From the NCBI RefSeq assembly GCF_011806525.1, contig NZ_JAAVKI010000008.1, positions 124,001 to 188,000 on the forward strand: a DNA stretch of 64,000 nt, in the 5' to 3' direction. Position 1 is the stretch's first letter; every line of letters starts with the position of its first letter. The DNA comes from Thalassospira sp. HF15. GTDB taxonomy: Bacteria; Pseudomonadota; Alphaproteobacteria; Rhodospirillales; Thalassospiraceae. The notes below the pieces were generated by a model. It searched no databases, was not told where the DNA came from, and saw only the letters and a list, made by a program, of their open reading frames with translations. The position numbers and the translations under genes were made by a program. This document shows, one piece after another, positions 1 through 9,404 of the stretch.

Positions 1-931
1 GGGCTCGGTCCATGGATGCATCCAGGGCATTATATTTGCGGATCAGTTCCTGTGCGCGGTCCAGATCGCCATCCTGGAAGTCCTGTTCTTCCATGCAACG
101 ACGCCAGAACGCTTTTTCCTCATCGCCACCATTGGCATAGGCAATGATCACTGGAAGCGTCACCTTGCCGTCGCGGAAATCATCGCCAACGGTTTTCCCA
201 AGGGCTGCCTGATTGGCGGAATAATCCAGAACATCGTCAATCAGCTGGAAGGCGGTACCAAGATAAATGCCATAAAGACGAAGCGCTTCTTCGTCCTCAG
301 GCGATCGGTTGGCAATCACCGCACCAATTTGCGATGCCGCGCCAAACAGGGCCGCGGTTTTGGCGGTGATGACTTCGAGATAGGCTTCTTCGGATGTGCC
401 CATGTCATTGGCGGTCGAAAGCTGAAGCACTTCGCCCTCGGCAATGACAGCAGATGCCTGTGCCAGAATATCAAGAACGCGCAGCGATCCGGTTTTGACC
501 ATGACGACGAAAGCACGGGCAAACAGGAAATCACCAACCAAAACGCTGGCTTCGTTGCCAAACAGGGCATTGGCCGATGCCTGACCACGGCGCAACTGGC
601 TTTCATCAACCACATCATCATGCAGAAGGGTTGCGGTATGAATAAATTCGACGCAGGCCGCAAGGTCGACGGCATGTGGCCCATCGCCATAACCACAAAG
701 CCGTGCCGATGCCAGTGTCAGCATCGGACGCATGCGTTTTCCGCCGGCAGCGACAAGATGAGTGGCCAATTGCGGAATCAGGGCGACTTCGCTGTGCATA
801 TTGTCGATGATCACCTGATTGACGCGCTTCATGTCGCCATCAACAAGGTTGACCAGTGAATCAAGGCTTGGCTCGGTCTGTGGCTGCGGTGCGGTATTGG
901 TCACGCTGTATTCCGACTTCTCAAATGTCAT
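1..931 (-). CDS. ispB: Polyprenyl (octaprenyl/decaprenyl-type) diphosphate synthase, 3' end outside window
   Basis: Class I trans-prenyltransferase that elongates the isoprenoid chain used for the ubiquinone side chain; cytosolic. The reading frame runs leftwards from the ATG at 931 and is still open at base 1, giving about 310 residues, so the C-terminus lies outside the window. Both aspartate-rich Mg-diphosphate motifs are visible: LLHDDVVDES (first DDxxD) and FQLIDDVLDY (second). GGKRMRPML, the basic substrate-binding segment, precedes the first motif. The first ~25 residues (Thr/Pro/Gln-rich) are typical of alphaproteobacterial members. It is divergent from the DUF2007 gene, with a 265-bp gap between them. 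Chain length (C40 or C50) cannot be read from sequence alone. Confidence 0.93.
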   Translation of the reverse strand, partial: MTFEKSEYSVTNTAPQPQTEPSLDSLVNLVDGDMKRVNQVIIDNMHSEVALIPQLATHLVAAGGKRMRPMLTLASARLCGYGDGPHAVDLAACVEFIHTATLLHDDVVDESQLRRGQASANALFGNEASVLVGDFLFARAFVVMVKTGSLRVLDILAQASAVIAEGEVLQLSTANDMGTSEEAYLEVITAKTAALFGAASQIGAVIANRSPEDEEALRLYGIYLGTAFQLIDDVLDYSANQAALGKTVGDDFRDGKVTLPVIIAYANGGDEEKAFWRRCMEEQDFQDGDLDRAQELIRKYNALDASMDRA

Positions 932-1196
932 CTTCGCTGCCTGCATGGGCGAAGATTGCAAATAACAGCAGGCGGCCTCAACATAGATAGGCCAAGCTGT
1001 TGTGGTCAAGTGGACAAATGCGGTTACGGTCCTGCTTGAACCTCAGATAATTCAGGGTTTATGCAGCTTGTTTTGTAAACCACCACTGCAAGACCCTACA
1101 TTATAGAGATATTATCGTTTTTTGGATTTCTTCGTGTTTCAAAACGTATGAATAGGTCCTGACCCTCACCAGATCACAGTTTGAAGGAAAATGCAG

Positions 1197-1454
1197 ATGA
1201 TCGAACTTTTTCGCAGTAACGATCCCATCGAACTGAGCTGGGCGCAGGCTGTTCTGGCTGATGAAGGTATCGACAGTCACATCTTTGACTATCATGCCAG
1301 CATCATCGAGGGATCCATCGGGGCACTGCCTAGGCGTCTGATGGTCGATGGTGAAGAGGAAAGTCGAGCCAAATACGTTCTTGATGTTGCCAGGCGCGAA
1401 CTAGATGCGCATAACGCCAAGGGCGATGCTTCGGATGCGGTGGCGTCCGAGTAG
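1197..1454 (+). CDS. DUF2007 family small protein (putative signal-transducing)
   Basis: A protein of about 85 residues matching the DUF2007 pattern: MIELFRSNDPIELSWAQ at the N-terminus, then an alternating beta/alpha layout with AVLADEGID and RRLMVDGEE. DUF2007 proteins resemble the regulatory PII/ACT-like fold, and their role is unknown. Two in-frame ATGs exist at 1191 and 1197. The AAGGA ribosome-binding site lies only about 3 nt before the first but about 9 nt before the second, so 1197 is preferred. The next gene, a TrmN6-like methyltransferase, starts 40 nt downstream; this pair sits together behind polyprenyl synthase genes in related bacteria, which I recall but cannot check. The C-terminus is a charged, low-complexity tail. 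Confidence 0.8.
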   Translation: MIELFRSNDPIELSWAQAVLADEGIDSHIFDYHASIIEGSIGALPRRLMVDGEEESRAKYVLDVARRELDAHNAKGDASDAVASE

Positions 1455-1494
1455 CAATTCAATCAGACCAAAATGATATTCAGGACAATTGATC

Positions 1495-2277
1495 GTGAGT
1501 GCAGCGACAAGCATTAAGGTGCCCGATTTCCCCGAAGAGCGGATCAGTCATGATTATCTCCTCGGTGGGTCTGTCGTGCTCAAGCAGCCAGTTGATGGCT
1601 ATCGGGCGGCGGTCGATGCTGTTTTGCTGGCGGCATCGGTTTCGATCAATTCCCGTCGCGATGAAAAGGTACTCGACGTCGGCGCAGCTGTTGGTTCGGC
1701 CGGGCTGTGCGTTGCCCGCCGCCTGACAACGGCCAAGGTAACTGGTGTTGAGTTGCAAGACGATCTCTATGCTCTGTTTTGCCGCAACGTGTTGGAAAAC
1801 GATCTGGCTGACCGTGTGACGCCGGTGCATGGCGATATCAATGATGGTCGTCTGCCGCTGATGGCTGAAAGCTTTGATCAGGTCATTTCCAATCCACCTT
1901 ATTATGCCGGGGGCACGCGGCCCAGCAACGAAAGCCGGGCCAAGGCCCATCAGGAAGGCACCGCAGACCTCAAGGACTGGATTGCGTTTTGTCTTAAGAT
2001 GGTGCGGCAAAAGGGGCGCATCACGCTGGTGCATCGCGCCGATCATTTGGACCGGATCATTGGCCTTTTGCATGGGCGGGCCGGGGATATGACGGTTTAT
2101 CCGATCTGGAGCAAGGCTGATGCAGACGCACCCTTGCGCGTTATTGTGTCTGCGCGCAAAGGCGTTGCATCGCCGCTGACCATGCGGCGGGGGATCGTTC
2201 TGCACGACGAGGACGGAGCCTATTTGCCGCAAACAGATGTTCTTTTGCGCAATCCAATGGCATTGCCCGGTTTCTAA
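1495..2277 (+). CDS. TrmN6-like class I SAM methyltransferase (tRNA1(Val) A37 N6-methyltransferase family)
   Basis: About 260 residues with a Rossmann-type SAM domain. Motif I is KVLDVGAAVGSAG, and the signature of N6-adenine or exocyclic-amine methylases is ISNPPYY. This combination matches the YfiC/TrmN6 family, which methylates A37 of tRNA1(Val); HemK/PrmC-like enzymes share NPPY, so exact specificity is inferred. The N-terminal segment DYLLGGSVVLKQPVDGYRAA is typical of alphaproteobacterial members. A GTG at 1495 is chosen as start because AGGA lies about 9 nt upstream; a TTG at 1489 is too close to that site. It follows DUF2007 closely and is probably co-transcribed with it. Confidence 0.83.
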   Translation: MSAATSIKVPDFPEERISHDYLLGGSVVLKQPVDGYRAAVDAVLLAASVSINSRRDEKVLDVGAAVGSAGLCVARRLTTAKVTGVELQDDLYALFCRNVLENDLADRVTPVHGDINDGRLPLMAESFDQVISNPPYYAGGTRPSNESRAKAHQEGTADLKDWIAFCLKMVRQKGRITLVHRADHLDRIIGLLHGRAGDMTVYPIWSKADADAPLRVIVSARKGVASPLTMRRGIVLHDEDGAYLPQTDVLLRNPMALPGF

Positions 2278-2352
2278 ATCGTTAGAACTTCAATATAAGG
2301 ACGGGATGACTGTGACAGATGTTGCAGATAAATCCGTGCTTTGGGACCTGAT

Positions 2353-2577
2353 ATGCTGAGTTTTTCGAAAATCCTATTCACCGCGCTTGTCGTCGTTGTC
2401 GTCTGGCAGGGCTTCAAACTGTTTAATCGCGGCAAACAGGTGTCAAATAACGAGCAACCCAAACAAACCGGCCACGAGAAGAAAAAACAGTCCAAGCCGA
2501 TTGCCCACGAGCTGGAAAAATGCCCGAACTGCGGCGTTTACCATGCCGAAGGCAACGCACATCGCTGCGACAGTTAA
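2353..2577 (+). CDS. Small membrane-anchored protein with C-terminal zinc-binding motif
   Basis: A 74-residue protein. Residues ~7-20 are a single hydrophobic segment (ILFTALVVVVVWQGF). It is followed by a basic, Lys/Gln-rich linker and a C-terminal Cys/His cluster, CPNCGVYHAEGNAHRC, which looks like a small zinc ribbon. The ATG at 2353 has GGGA just upstream; a TTG at 2341 is in frame but unlikely. The layout (anchor, linker, zinc knuckle facing the cytosol) resembles the small alphaproteobacterial proteins annotated only as hypothetical. It lies 75 bp after the methyltransferase on the same strand. Function unknown. Confidence 0.72.
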   Translation: MLSFSKILFTALVVVVVWQGFKLFNRGKQVSNNEQPKQTGHEKKKQSKPIAHELEKCPNCGVYHAEGNAHRCDS

Positions 2578-2769
2578 GGTCTTCTCGCCTAACGCTCAAG
2601 CCTTTGCCTGACCCGCCTACCCGATGATATTCGACTTTGGGGGCAGCGACGCGAATTTGTCTTGGATTTTTCCCGATTATCCATGAACTATGTTGCTGCA
2701 ATGCGGCATCGTGGCAGTCGGCAGGATACAAGGGTTGCAAATTCAGCGCATCTCAGGGCTTTTGCCTTC

Positions 2770-2798
2770 TTGACCGCGCGGGGGCAGGGCGGTAGCTT
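2770..2798 (+). promoter_or_regulatory. Candidate sigma70-type promoter for glyQS
   Basis: TTGACC at 2770-2775 and TAGCTT at 2793-2798 are separated by exactly 17 bp, 44 nt before the glyQ ATG. The rest of the 264-bp gap from 2578 to 2841 shows no ORF or RNA that I recognise. No T-box-like leader was seen. Confidence 0.45.
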
Positions 2799-2841
2799 GC
2801 CGCCATAAATTCATAGACAACAGAAATAGAGAGTTCGCGCC

Positions 2842-3732
2842 ATGGCGCTCGACGGGTCGCAACGTCCCCCTTCATTCCAGGAAATCATTCTTCGACTGCA
2901 AAGCTATTGGGCTGATCAGGGATGTGTCATCCTGCAGCCCTATGACTTGGAAGTCGGTGCCGGTACCTTCCACACCGCGACAACCTTGCGCGCGCTGGGC
3001 CCGGAAACCTGGAATGCAGCCTACGTTCAGCCGTCCCGTCGTCCGACCGATGGTCGTTATGGCGAGAACCCCAACCGTCTGCAGCACTACTACCAGTTCC
3101 AGGTGCTGATGAAGCCGTCACCGGCCAATTCGCAGGATCTGTATCTTGGCTCGCTCAAACATCTGGGCATCGACCCGATGGCCCATGACATCCGCTTTGT
3201 CGAGGATGACTGGGAAAGCCCGACATTGGGTGCCTGGGGCCTTGGCTGGGAAGTGTGGCTTGATGGCATGGAAGTCACCCAGTTCACCTATTTCCAGCAG
3301 GTCGGTGGTTTTGAATGCAACCCGGTCCCGGTCGAGCTGACCTATGGTCTGGAACGTCTGGCGATGTACATTCAGGGTGTCGAGAACGTCTACGACCTTG
3401 ATTATAACGGCGCAGGTGTAAGCTACGGCGATGTGTTCCTGCAGAATGAAAAAGAACAGTCGACCTATAACTTTGAAGTCGCCAACACCGAAATGCTGTT
3501 CCAGCACTTCAAGGATGCCCAAGCCGAATGTGCGGTGAATATCGAACGCGGTCTGGCCCTGCCGGCGTATGAGCAGGCCATGAAGGCGTCCCATCTCTTT
3601 AACCTCCTTGATGCGCGCGGTGTGATTTCCGTGACCGAACGTGCGGCCTATATCGGCCGTGTTCGTGACATGTCGAAATCCTGCTGCGAAGCATGGCTGC
3701 GCTCGCGCGGCCATTTGAAAGAGGAGGCATAA
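2842..3732 (+). CDS. glyQ: Glycyl-tRNA synthetase alpha subunit
   Basis: The alpha subunit (296 residues, full length) of the bacterial alpha2-beta2 class II GlyRS carries the glycine-activating and ATP-binding core. The N-terminus [20 protein letters not shown] and the segments [19 protein letters not shown] and FQVLMKPSP are near-invariant in GlyQ. The ATG at 2842 gives the standard length. The stop is 3 nt before glyS, and the GGAGG ribosome-binding site of glyS overlaps the end of glyQ, so the two are translated from one message at matched levels. Confidence 0.98.
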   Translation: MALDGSQRPPSFQEIILRLQSYWADQGCVILQPYDLEVGAGTFHTATTLRALGPETWNAAYVQPSRRPTDGRYGENPNRLQHYYQFQVLMKPSPANSQDLYLGSLKHLGIDPMAHDIRFVEDDWESPTLGAWGLGWEVWLDGMEVTQFTYFQQVGGFECNPVPVELTYGLERLAMYIQGVENVYDLDYNGAGVSYGDVFLQNEKEQSTYNFEVANTEMLFQHFKDAQAECAVNIERGLALPAYEQAMKASHLFNLLDARGVISVTERAAYIGRVRDMSKSCCEAWLRSRGHLKEEA

Positions 3733-3735
3733 GTC

Positions 3736-5799
3736 ATGGCCGAATTGCTGCTTGAACTGTTTTCCGAAGAAATCCCGGCCCGCATGCAGGCGCGCGCGGC
3801 CCAAGACCTTTCAAAACTGGTTACCGATGGCCTGAAGTCGGCCGATCTGGCGTTTGACAAGGTCGAAGCACTGGTGACCCCGCGTCGCCTGACCCTGATT
3901 GTTGACGGTCTGCCGGAAAAGCAGCCCGACCTGCGTGAAGAGCGCCGTGGTCCGCGTGCCAATGCACCGGAAAAAGCCATCAATGGCTTCCTTGCTGGGA
4001 ACGGTGTGACGCTTGATCAGTGCGAAAAGCGCGAAACGCCAAAGGGCGTCTTCCTGTTTGCCATTGTTGAACAGAAAGGCCGTGCGGCATCGGATGTCAT
4101 CAAAGACATCATCGAAGAAGCGATGAACAAACTGCCTTGGCCGAAATCAATGCGTTGGGCCGATCAGAAAATTCGCTGGGTGCGTCAGCTGGATCGTATT
4201 CTCTGCCTGTTTGATGGCAAGGTTATTCCGGTGAGCTATGGTCCGGTCGCCGCAGGCGATAGCACGCGCGGTCATCGTTTCCTTGCCCCGGCAGAATTCA
4301 GCGTTGCCAATGCTGCTGAGTACAAGGAAAAGCTGCGTAGCGCCAAGGTCATGCTTGATCGTGAAGAGCGCAAGCAGGTCATCCTTGAGGGTGCCAAGAA
4401 ACTTGCCGCAAGCGAAGGCTTTGAGCTTTTGGAAGACAACGGCCTTCTTGAAGAAGTTTGTGGTCTGGTGGAATGGCCGGTGCCGGTCATGGGCAAGGTC
4501 GATGACGAGTTCATGGACATCCCGCGCGAGGTTCTTGAGACCTCGATGCGTGAACATCAGAAATATTTCGTGGTCGAAAACAAGGACGGCAAACTTGCCG
4601 CGCGCTTCATCACGGTTTCCAACATGATCACAGCAGACAACAATGCCAAGATCATTGCCGGGAACGAGCGTGTTCTGCGTGCCCGTCTGCATGATGCCAA
4701 GTTCTTCTGGGATCAGGACCGGAAAGTGACGCTGCAATCGCGTCTGCCGAAACTTGATAACATCGTCTTCCACGCCAAGCTGGGGTCGCTGGCCGAACGC
4801 GTCTTGCGTCTGCGCGGTCTTGCGCGTGAAGTATCAGCAGAAATTCCGGATTGTGATGTCAAACTTGCCGACCGCGCAGCCGAAATCGGCAAGGCCGATC
4901 TGGTATCGCAGATGGTGTTTGAATTCACCGAACTGCAGGGACTGATGGGGAAATACTACGCCGAAAATGACGGCGAAGCCCCGGAAGTCGCCAATGCCAT
5001 TGCCGAGCATTATGCACCTGCTGGTCCGTCGGACATGTGCCCGACCGCACCGGTTTCAGTTGCGCTGGCACTGGCTGAGAAACTTGATACCCTTGCCGGG
5101 TTCTTTGCGATCGATGAAAAGCCGACCGGTTCAAAAGACCCGTTTGCATTGCGTCGTGCGGCATTGGGTATCATTCGTCTGGTTCTGGAAAACGGTTTGC
5201 GTTTGCCGCTTGGGCGTATCTTTGCCTTTGCGGTTTCCCAGTACCCGGCAGATATTCGTCGTGACGGGGCGGTCGAAGACCTTCTGGTCTTCTTTGCCGA
5301 CCGTCTCAAAGTCCATCTGCGTGAACAGGGTGTCCGCCATGATCTGGTGTCGGCCGTGTTTGCACTGGATGGCGAGGACGATCTTGTCCGCCTGTTGGCC
5401 CGTGTTGAAGCGCTTTCCGATTTTGTCTCCGGTGAAAGCGGCGTCAACCTGATGGCCGGATACAAGCGTGCGTCTAGCATTCTGCGCATCGAAGAGAAAA
5501 AGGACGATATGTCCTATGACGCGGACGTCTCCGCGGATCTTCTGAGCCTGGAAGAAGAACGCAAGCTGTATGAGGCGCTCATTGATGTCCGGCATAAGGC
5601 CTTGCCACTACTCCGTGACGAGGACTATGCCGCGGCAATGACCGAATTCGCGCGCTTGCGTGAACCGGTCGATGCATTCTTCGAAAAGGTCACGGTCAAT
5701 AGTGACAATGCCGACGAACGTGCCAACCGCTTGAAGCTGTTGGCGCAGATCCGGACGGCATTGCACGATATTGCCGACTTCTCGAAGATCGAATCATAA
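3736..5799 (+). CDS. glyS: Glycyl-tRNA synthetase beta subunit
   Basis: The beta subunit (687 residues) is needed for tRNA binding and for tetramer activity. It begins MAELLLELFSEEIPARMQ, the conserved GlyS start, has the central HD-like region, and ends in a helical anticodon-binding (DALR-like) domain, with FDKVTVN-type sequence (FFEKVTVNSDN) near residues 655-665. The ATG at 3736 is preceded by GAGGAGG inside the glyQ end. A 75-bp gap with short GC-rich hairpins separates it from ppdK, which may be in the same transcript. Confidence 0.98.
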   Translation: MAELLLELFSEEIPARMQARAAQDLSKLVTDGLKSADLAFDKVEALVTPRRLTLIVDGLPEKQPDLREERRGPRANAPEKAINGFLAGNGVTLDQCEKRETPKGVFLFAIVEQKGRAASDVIKDIIEEAMNKLPWPKSMRWADQKIRWVRQLDRILCLFDGKVIPVSYGPVAAGDSTRGHRFLAPAEFSVANAAEYKEKLRSAKVMLDREERKQVILEGAKKLAASEGFELLEDNGLLEEVCGLVEWPVPVMGKVDDEFMDIPREVLETSMREHQKYFVVENKDGKLAARFITVSNMITADNNAKIIAGNERVLRARLHDAKFFWDQDRKVTLQSRLPKLDNIVFHAKLGSLAERVLRLRGLAREVSAEIPDCDVKLADRAAEIGKADLVSQMVFEFTELQGLMGKYYAENDGEAPEVANAIAEHYAPAGPSDMCPTAPVSVALALAEKLDTLAGFFAIDEKPTGSKDPFALRRAALGIIRLVLENGLRLPLGRIFAFAVSQYPADIRRDGAVEDLLVFFADRLKVHLREQGVRHDLVSAVFALDGEDDLVRLLARVEALSDFVSGESGVNLMAGYKRASSILRIEEKKDDMSYDADVSADLLSLEEERKLYEALIDVRHKALPLLRDEDYAAAMTEFARLREPVDAFFEKVTVNSDNADERANRLKLLAQIRTALHDIADFSKIES

Positions 5800-5874
5800 A
5801 ACAGGTCAAGGTTGCGGGGCTTTCCCCATCCGGGGAGGCCCATCGGGGCCTCGATCAGATGAGGAAAAGGCAAG

Positions 5875-8535
5875 ATGACCAAATGGGTTTACGGTTTCGG
5901 TGGCGGTAGTGCCGAAGGCCGTTCGGATATGCGTGAACTTCTGGGCGGCAAGGGTGCGAACCTTGCCGAGATGAGCAACCTCGGACTTCCTGTCCCGCCC
6001 GGCTTTACCATTACAACCGAAGTGTGCACGGCGTTTTATGACAATGACCGTGCCTACCCGGATGGTCTGAATGCCGAGGTCGAAAGTGCCCTCGCTGCCG
6101 TTGAGAAAATCGTCGGCCGCACATTCGGCAACGCCAATGACCCGCTTCTGGTTTCCGTGCGATCCGGCGCCCGTGCCTCTATGCCGGGCATGATGGATAC
6201 GGTCTTGAACCTTGGTCTCAATGACGAAACTGTCGAAGGTCTGGCAAGCGTTTCGGGTGACCGTCGCTTTGCCTATGACAGCTACCGCCGCTTCATTCAG
6301 ATGTATGGCGACGTCGTTCTGGGTGTTGACCATTACCACTTCGAAGACATCCTTGAGACCGTCAAGGAAGACAAGGGCGTTACCCTTGATACCGACATGA
6401 GTGCCGATGACTGGGCCGAAGTCGTTGAGGCCTTCAAGAAAAAAGTCAAAACCGAACTCGGCGAACCGTTTCCGCAAGACCCGCGCGAACAGCTTTGGGG
6501 CGCGATTGGTGCCGTGTTTGGCAGCTGGATGAATGCACGTGCCAACACCTATCGCCGTTTGCATAACATCCCGGCCAGCTGGGGCACGGCGGTGAATGTG
6601 CAGGCCATGGTCTTTGGCAATATGGGCGACGACTGTGCCACGGGTGTCTGCTTCTCGCGCAATCCGTCGACCGGCGAAGACCGGTTCTATGGCGAGTACC
6701 TGATTAATGCGCAGGGCGAAGACGTGGTTGCCGGTATTCGCACACCGGCCCCGCTGACCGAAATTGAAAAACAGGAATCCGGTTCGGACCTGATTTCGAT
6801 GGAAGCCGCGATGCCGGTTGTCTTCAAGGAACTTTGCGATATCCGCGAAAAACTTGAATCCCATTATCGAGACATGCAGGACATGGAATTCACCGTCGAG
6901 TCCGGCAAGCTATACATGCTCCAGACCCGCGCGGGCAAACGCACGGCAAAGGCAGCTTTGCGCATCGCGGTTGAAATGTGCCGCGATGGTGTGATTTCCA
7001 AGGAAGACGCCATCAGACGCGTTGACCCCGCACAGCTTGACCAGCTGTTGCATCCGACCCTTGATCCCGATGCCGCCCGCAAAGTTGTCGGCATGGGTCT
7101 TCCGGCATCACCCGGTGCGGCATCCGGCCAGATCGTCTTTTCTGCCGAAGTCGCCGAAGAATGGGCTGGCAAGGGGCGCAAGGTGGTTCTGGTGCGTATC
7201 GAAACCAGCCCGGAAGACATCGCGGGCATGCATGCTGCCCAGGGCATCCTTACGTCGCGCGGTGGCATGACCAGCCACGCTGCCGTGGTTGCACGTGGCA
7301 TGGGTACGCCCTGTGTTTGTGGTGCTGGTGCGGTCAAGATCGACTATGCCAACAAAACCATGATGTCTGGCGGTGTCACCCTTAAGGAAGGGGACGTGAT
7401 CACCCTGGATGGCGCCACTGGTGAGGTCATGTTGGGCGAAGTTGCAACGCTGAAACCCGATCTTTCAGGTGATTTCTCGCAACTTATGGAATGGGCGGAT
7501 GCATTGCGCCGCCTTACAATCCGCACCAACGCCGAAACCCCGGAAGAAGCGGAAACCGCCCGTGGTTTTGGGGCCGAAGGTATTGGTCTTTGCCGGACTG
7601 AGCACATGTTCTTTGATCCGGAACGCATCATTTCCATGCGTGAAATGATCCTGGCGGAAACCGAGCAGGGCCGTCGTGCGGCACTGGCAAAGCTTCTGCC
7701 TTATCAGCGTCAGGACTTTATTGATCTGTTCCGGATCATGAACGGACTGCCGGTTACCATTCGTTTGCTTGATCCGCCACTTCATGAATTCCTGCCCCAC
7801 GGGGATGCTGAAATCGCCGAAGTGGCTAATGCCGCGGGTGTGTCTGAGGCCGTCGTCAAGCGCCGTTTGCTTGATCTTGCCGAAGCCAACCCGATGCTGG
7901 GACACCGTGGGTGTCGTTTGGGGATCAGCTATCCGGAAATCTATGAAATGCAGGCGCGCGCGATCTTTGAAGCCGCGATTGAAGTTTCAAAAGACGGTGG
8001 TGACCCGGTCATTCCGGAAATCATGATCCCGCTGATTGTCGGCAAGAAGGAGCTTGAAATCCTGAAAGCCGCAATCATCAAGGTCGCAGCCGAAGTCGAA
8101 GACGAAAAAGGTGCCAAACTGAAATACCTGGTCGGCACCATGATCGAATTGCCGCGTGCTGCCCTTCGGGCCGGTGAAATTGCCGAGGAAGCCGAATTCT
8201 TCAGCTTTGGCACCAACGATCTGACCCAGACGACCTTTGGTCTGTCACGTGATGACGCGTCGCGCTTCCTTGATACTTATATCTCCAAGGATATCTTTGC
8301 CGGTGATCCGTTTGTGTCACTGGATCAGGAAGGGGTTGGTGAGCTGGTCAGTATCGCTGCTGAACGCGGTCGTGCAACGCGCGCTGATATCAAGCTTGGT
8401 ATTTGTGGTGAGCATGGCGGTGACCCGGCATCAATCGCCTTCTGTGAGGCACAGGGACTCGATTACGTATCATGTTCCCCCTATCGCGTGCCGATTGCAC
8501 GCCTTGCCGCCGCACAGGCAGCCCTTGGCAAGTAA
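5875..8535 (+). CDS. ppdK: Pyruvate, phosphate dikinase
   Basis: Interconverts pyruvate + ATP + Pi and phosphoenolpyruvate + AMP + PPi, a link between glycolysis and gluconeogenesis. The 886 residues comprise an N-terminal ATP-grasp domain (GGKGANLAEMSNLGLPVPPGF-type start; RSGARASMPGMMDTVLNLG), the swivelling phosphohistidine domain with TSRGGMTSHAAVVARG (His468 as the phosphorylated residue), and a C-terminal PEP-binding barrel with GTNDLTQTTFG and LGICGEHGGDP (catalytic Cys844). GAGGAAAAGG lies 4-12 nt before the ATG. It is followed by a strong intrinsic terminator shared with the convergent gene. Confidence 0.98.
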   Translation: MTKWVYGFGGGSAEGRSDMRELLGGKGANLAEMSNLGLPVPPGFTITTEVCTAFYDNDRAYPDGLNAEVESALAAVEKIVGRTFGNANDPLLVSVRSGARASMPGMMDTVLNLGLNDETVEGLASVSGDRRFAYDSYRRFIQMYGDVVLGVDHYHFEDILETVKEDKGVTLDTDMSADDWAEVVEAFKKKVKTELGEPFPQDPREQLWGAIGAVFGSWMNARANTYRRLHNIPASWGTAVNVQAMVFGNMGDDCATGVCFSRNPSTGEDRFYGEYLINAQGEDVVAGIRTPAPLTEIEKQESGSDLISMEAAMPVVFKELCDIREKLESHYRDMQDMEFTVESGKLYMLQTRAGKRTAKAALRIAVEMCRDGVISKEDAIRRVDPAQLDQLLHPTLDPDAARKVVGMGLPASPGAASGQIVFSAEVAEEWAGKGRKVVLVRIETSPEDIAGMHAAQGILTSRGGMTSHAAVVARGMGTPCVCGAGAVKIDYANKTMMSGGVTLKEGDVITLDGATGEVMLGEVATLKPDLSGDFSQLMEWADALRRLTIRTNAETPEEAETARGFGAEGIGLCRTEHMFFDPERIISMREMILAETEQGRRAALAKLLPYQRQDFIDLFRIMNGLPVTIRLLDPPLHEFLPHGDAEIAEVANAAGVSEAVVKRRLLDLAEANPMLGHRGCRLGISYPEIYEMQARAIFEAAIEVSKDGGDPVIPEIMIPLIVGKKELEILKAAIIKVAAEVEDEKGAKLKYLVGTMIELPRAALRAGEIAEEAEFFSFGTNDLTQTTFGLSRDDASRFLDTYISKDIFAGDPFVSLDQEGVGELVSIAAERGRATRADIKLGICGEHGGDPASIAFCEAQGLDYVSCSPYRVPIARLAAAQAALGK

Positions 8536-8573
8536 TCGTCACAGGTAATATCGAACTGTGAGCGAAGACAAAG

Positions 8574-8606
8574 ACGGCAACGGGAGGTCCCGTTGCCGTT
8601 ATTTTT
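8574..8606. terminator. Intrinsic terminator between ppdK and the convergent 225-aa gene
   Basis: An 11-bp perfect stem (8574-8584 with 8589-8599, loop AGGT) is followed by TTATTTTTT on the plus strand. The stem touches the stop codon of the minus-strand gene at 8599, and the opposite strand lacks a good T-run, so it mainly ends ppdK. Confidence 0.85.
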
Positions 8607-9276
8607 TGCCGGATGGTGCTGATGGATCGTTGCGTTGGGCAAGGTGTTTCATCACCAGCATGCCGCCAACCGACAGCCCCAGAAGCAGCAGGATAATGCC
8701 GCCAATCTTGAAGAGCTTTTCATAAAGAAGACGGTCGTGATACTCCGCCTCGCGCAATTCTGTAAGATGTGCAATCACGGCATCAAGCTGCGCACGGTAC
8801 CGTTCTTCGGGCGCAAGCGTGCTTTCGTAGCGTACAGCACGCAACAACATGTTCAACCGATCAACCGCATCAAGGTAGTTTTCCTCGGTCTTTCGGGCTT
8901 GTTCGATTGTCGGTCTGAGTGCCGGTTTTTCTTCCGGGCCAAGAAAATGACCCGGATAGTCCTTAAGGTCAGGCCAATAATTTCCAATGCAGTCGCGCAC
9001 ATTGGTGACAATTGAGCCACACGGAACAATTTTCTGCGGATAGAACCGAAGCAGTGTACCAAGCGCCATCTGCTTGATCTGGTGACCCTTGCGATTATAG
9101 GCCTCGGTGATTGTGGCCAGTTCCTTTTCGGCCTCGGCAATTGACATGTCGGAAACGGCGACGTCGCTTAAATCGGGTGCACGTTGCTGTGCCGCGGCAA
9201 TAGCAGGCAGCATGGCAAGCGCGCAAAGCGCGGCCATCAAGCCCCGGACAAAAAGGACCCCGTTCCACAGTTTCAT
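8599..9276 (-). CDS. Unknown exported protein with C-terminal membrane anchor
   Basis: A 225-residue protein not matching a family I know. Residues 1-30 form a Sec signal peptide (basic start, then LMAALCALAMLPAIAAAQQ with an AxA site). The mature part is helical and charged with two cysteines about 14 residues apart (IVPCGS and DCIGNYW), then a coiled-coil-like segment, and a hydrophobic stretch near residues 190-210 (IGGIILLLLGLSVGGMLVM) followed by a short basic tail. This predicts a periplasmic domain tethered to the inner membrane. The ATG at 9276 has GGGA 7 nt upstream; an ATG at 9330 would add residues before the signal peptide and is rejected. Confidence 0.7.
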   Translation of the reverse strand: MKLWNGVLFVRGLMAALCALAMLPAIAAAQQRAPDLSDVAVSDMSIAEAEKELATITEAYNRKGHQIKQMALGTLLRFYPQKIVPCGSIVTNVRDCIGNYWPDLKDYPGHFLGPEEKPALRPTIEQARKTEENYLDAVDRLNMLLRAVRYESTLAPEERYRAQLDAVIAHLTELREAEYHDRLLYEKLFKIGGIILLLLGLSVGGMLVMKHLAQRNDPSAPSGKK

Positions 9277-9404
9277 CGCAGTTCCCAATTTTTCTTTTCT
9301 TCTAACATAGGGACTGTTGGTGCGTTGCAACAGGTTTTAACGAAAAACTGGCCCGGCAGCGCGGAACCCGTTTGAAACGTAAATTTTGGTTCTGGGCGTC
9401 GAAA

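Noticed and set aside
1480-2232. A 250-residue minus-strand frame opposite the TrmN6-like gene
   Set aside because: Shadow of a gene with clear SAM motifs; no ribosome-binding site or family signal.
5806-6864. A 352-residue minus-strand frame opposite ppdK
   Set aside because: Antisense to ppdK, composition typical of a shadow frame, no signal or family pattern.
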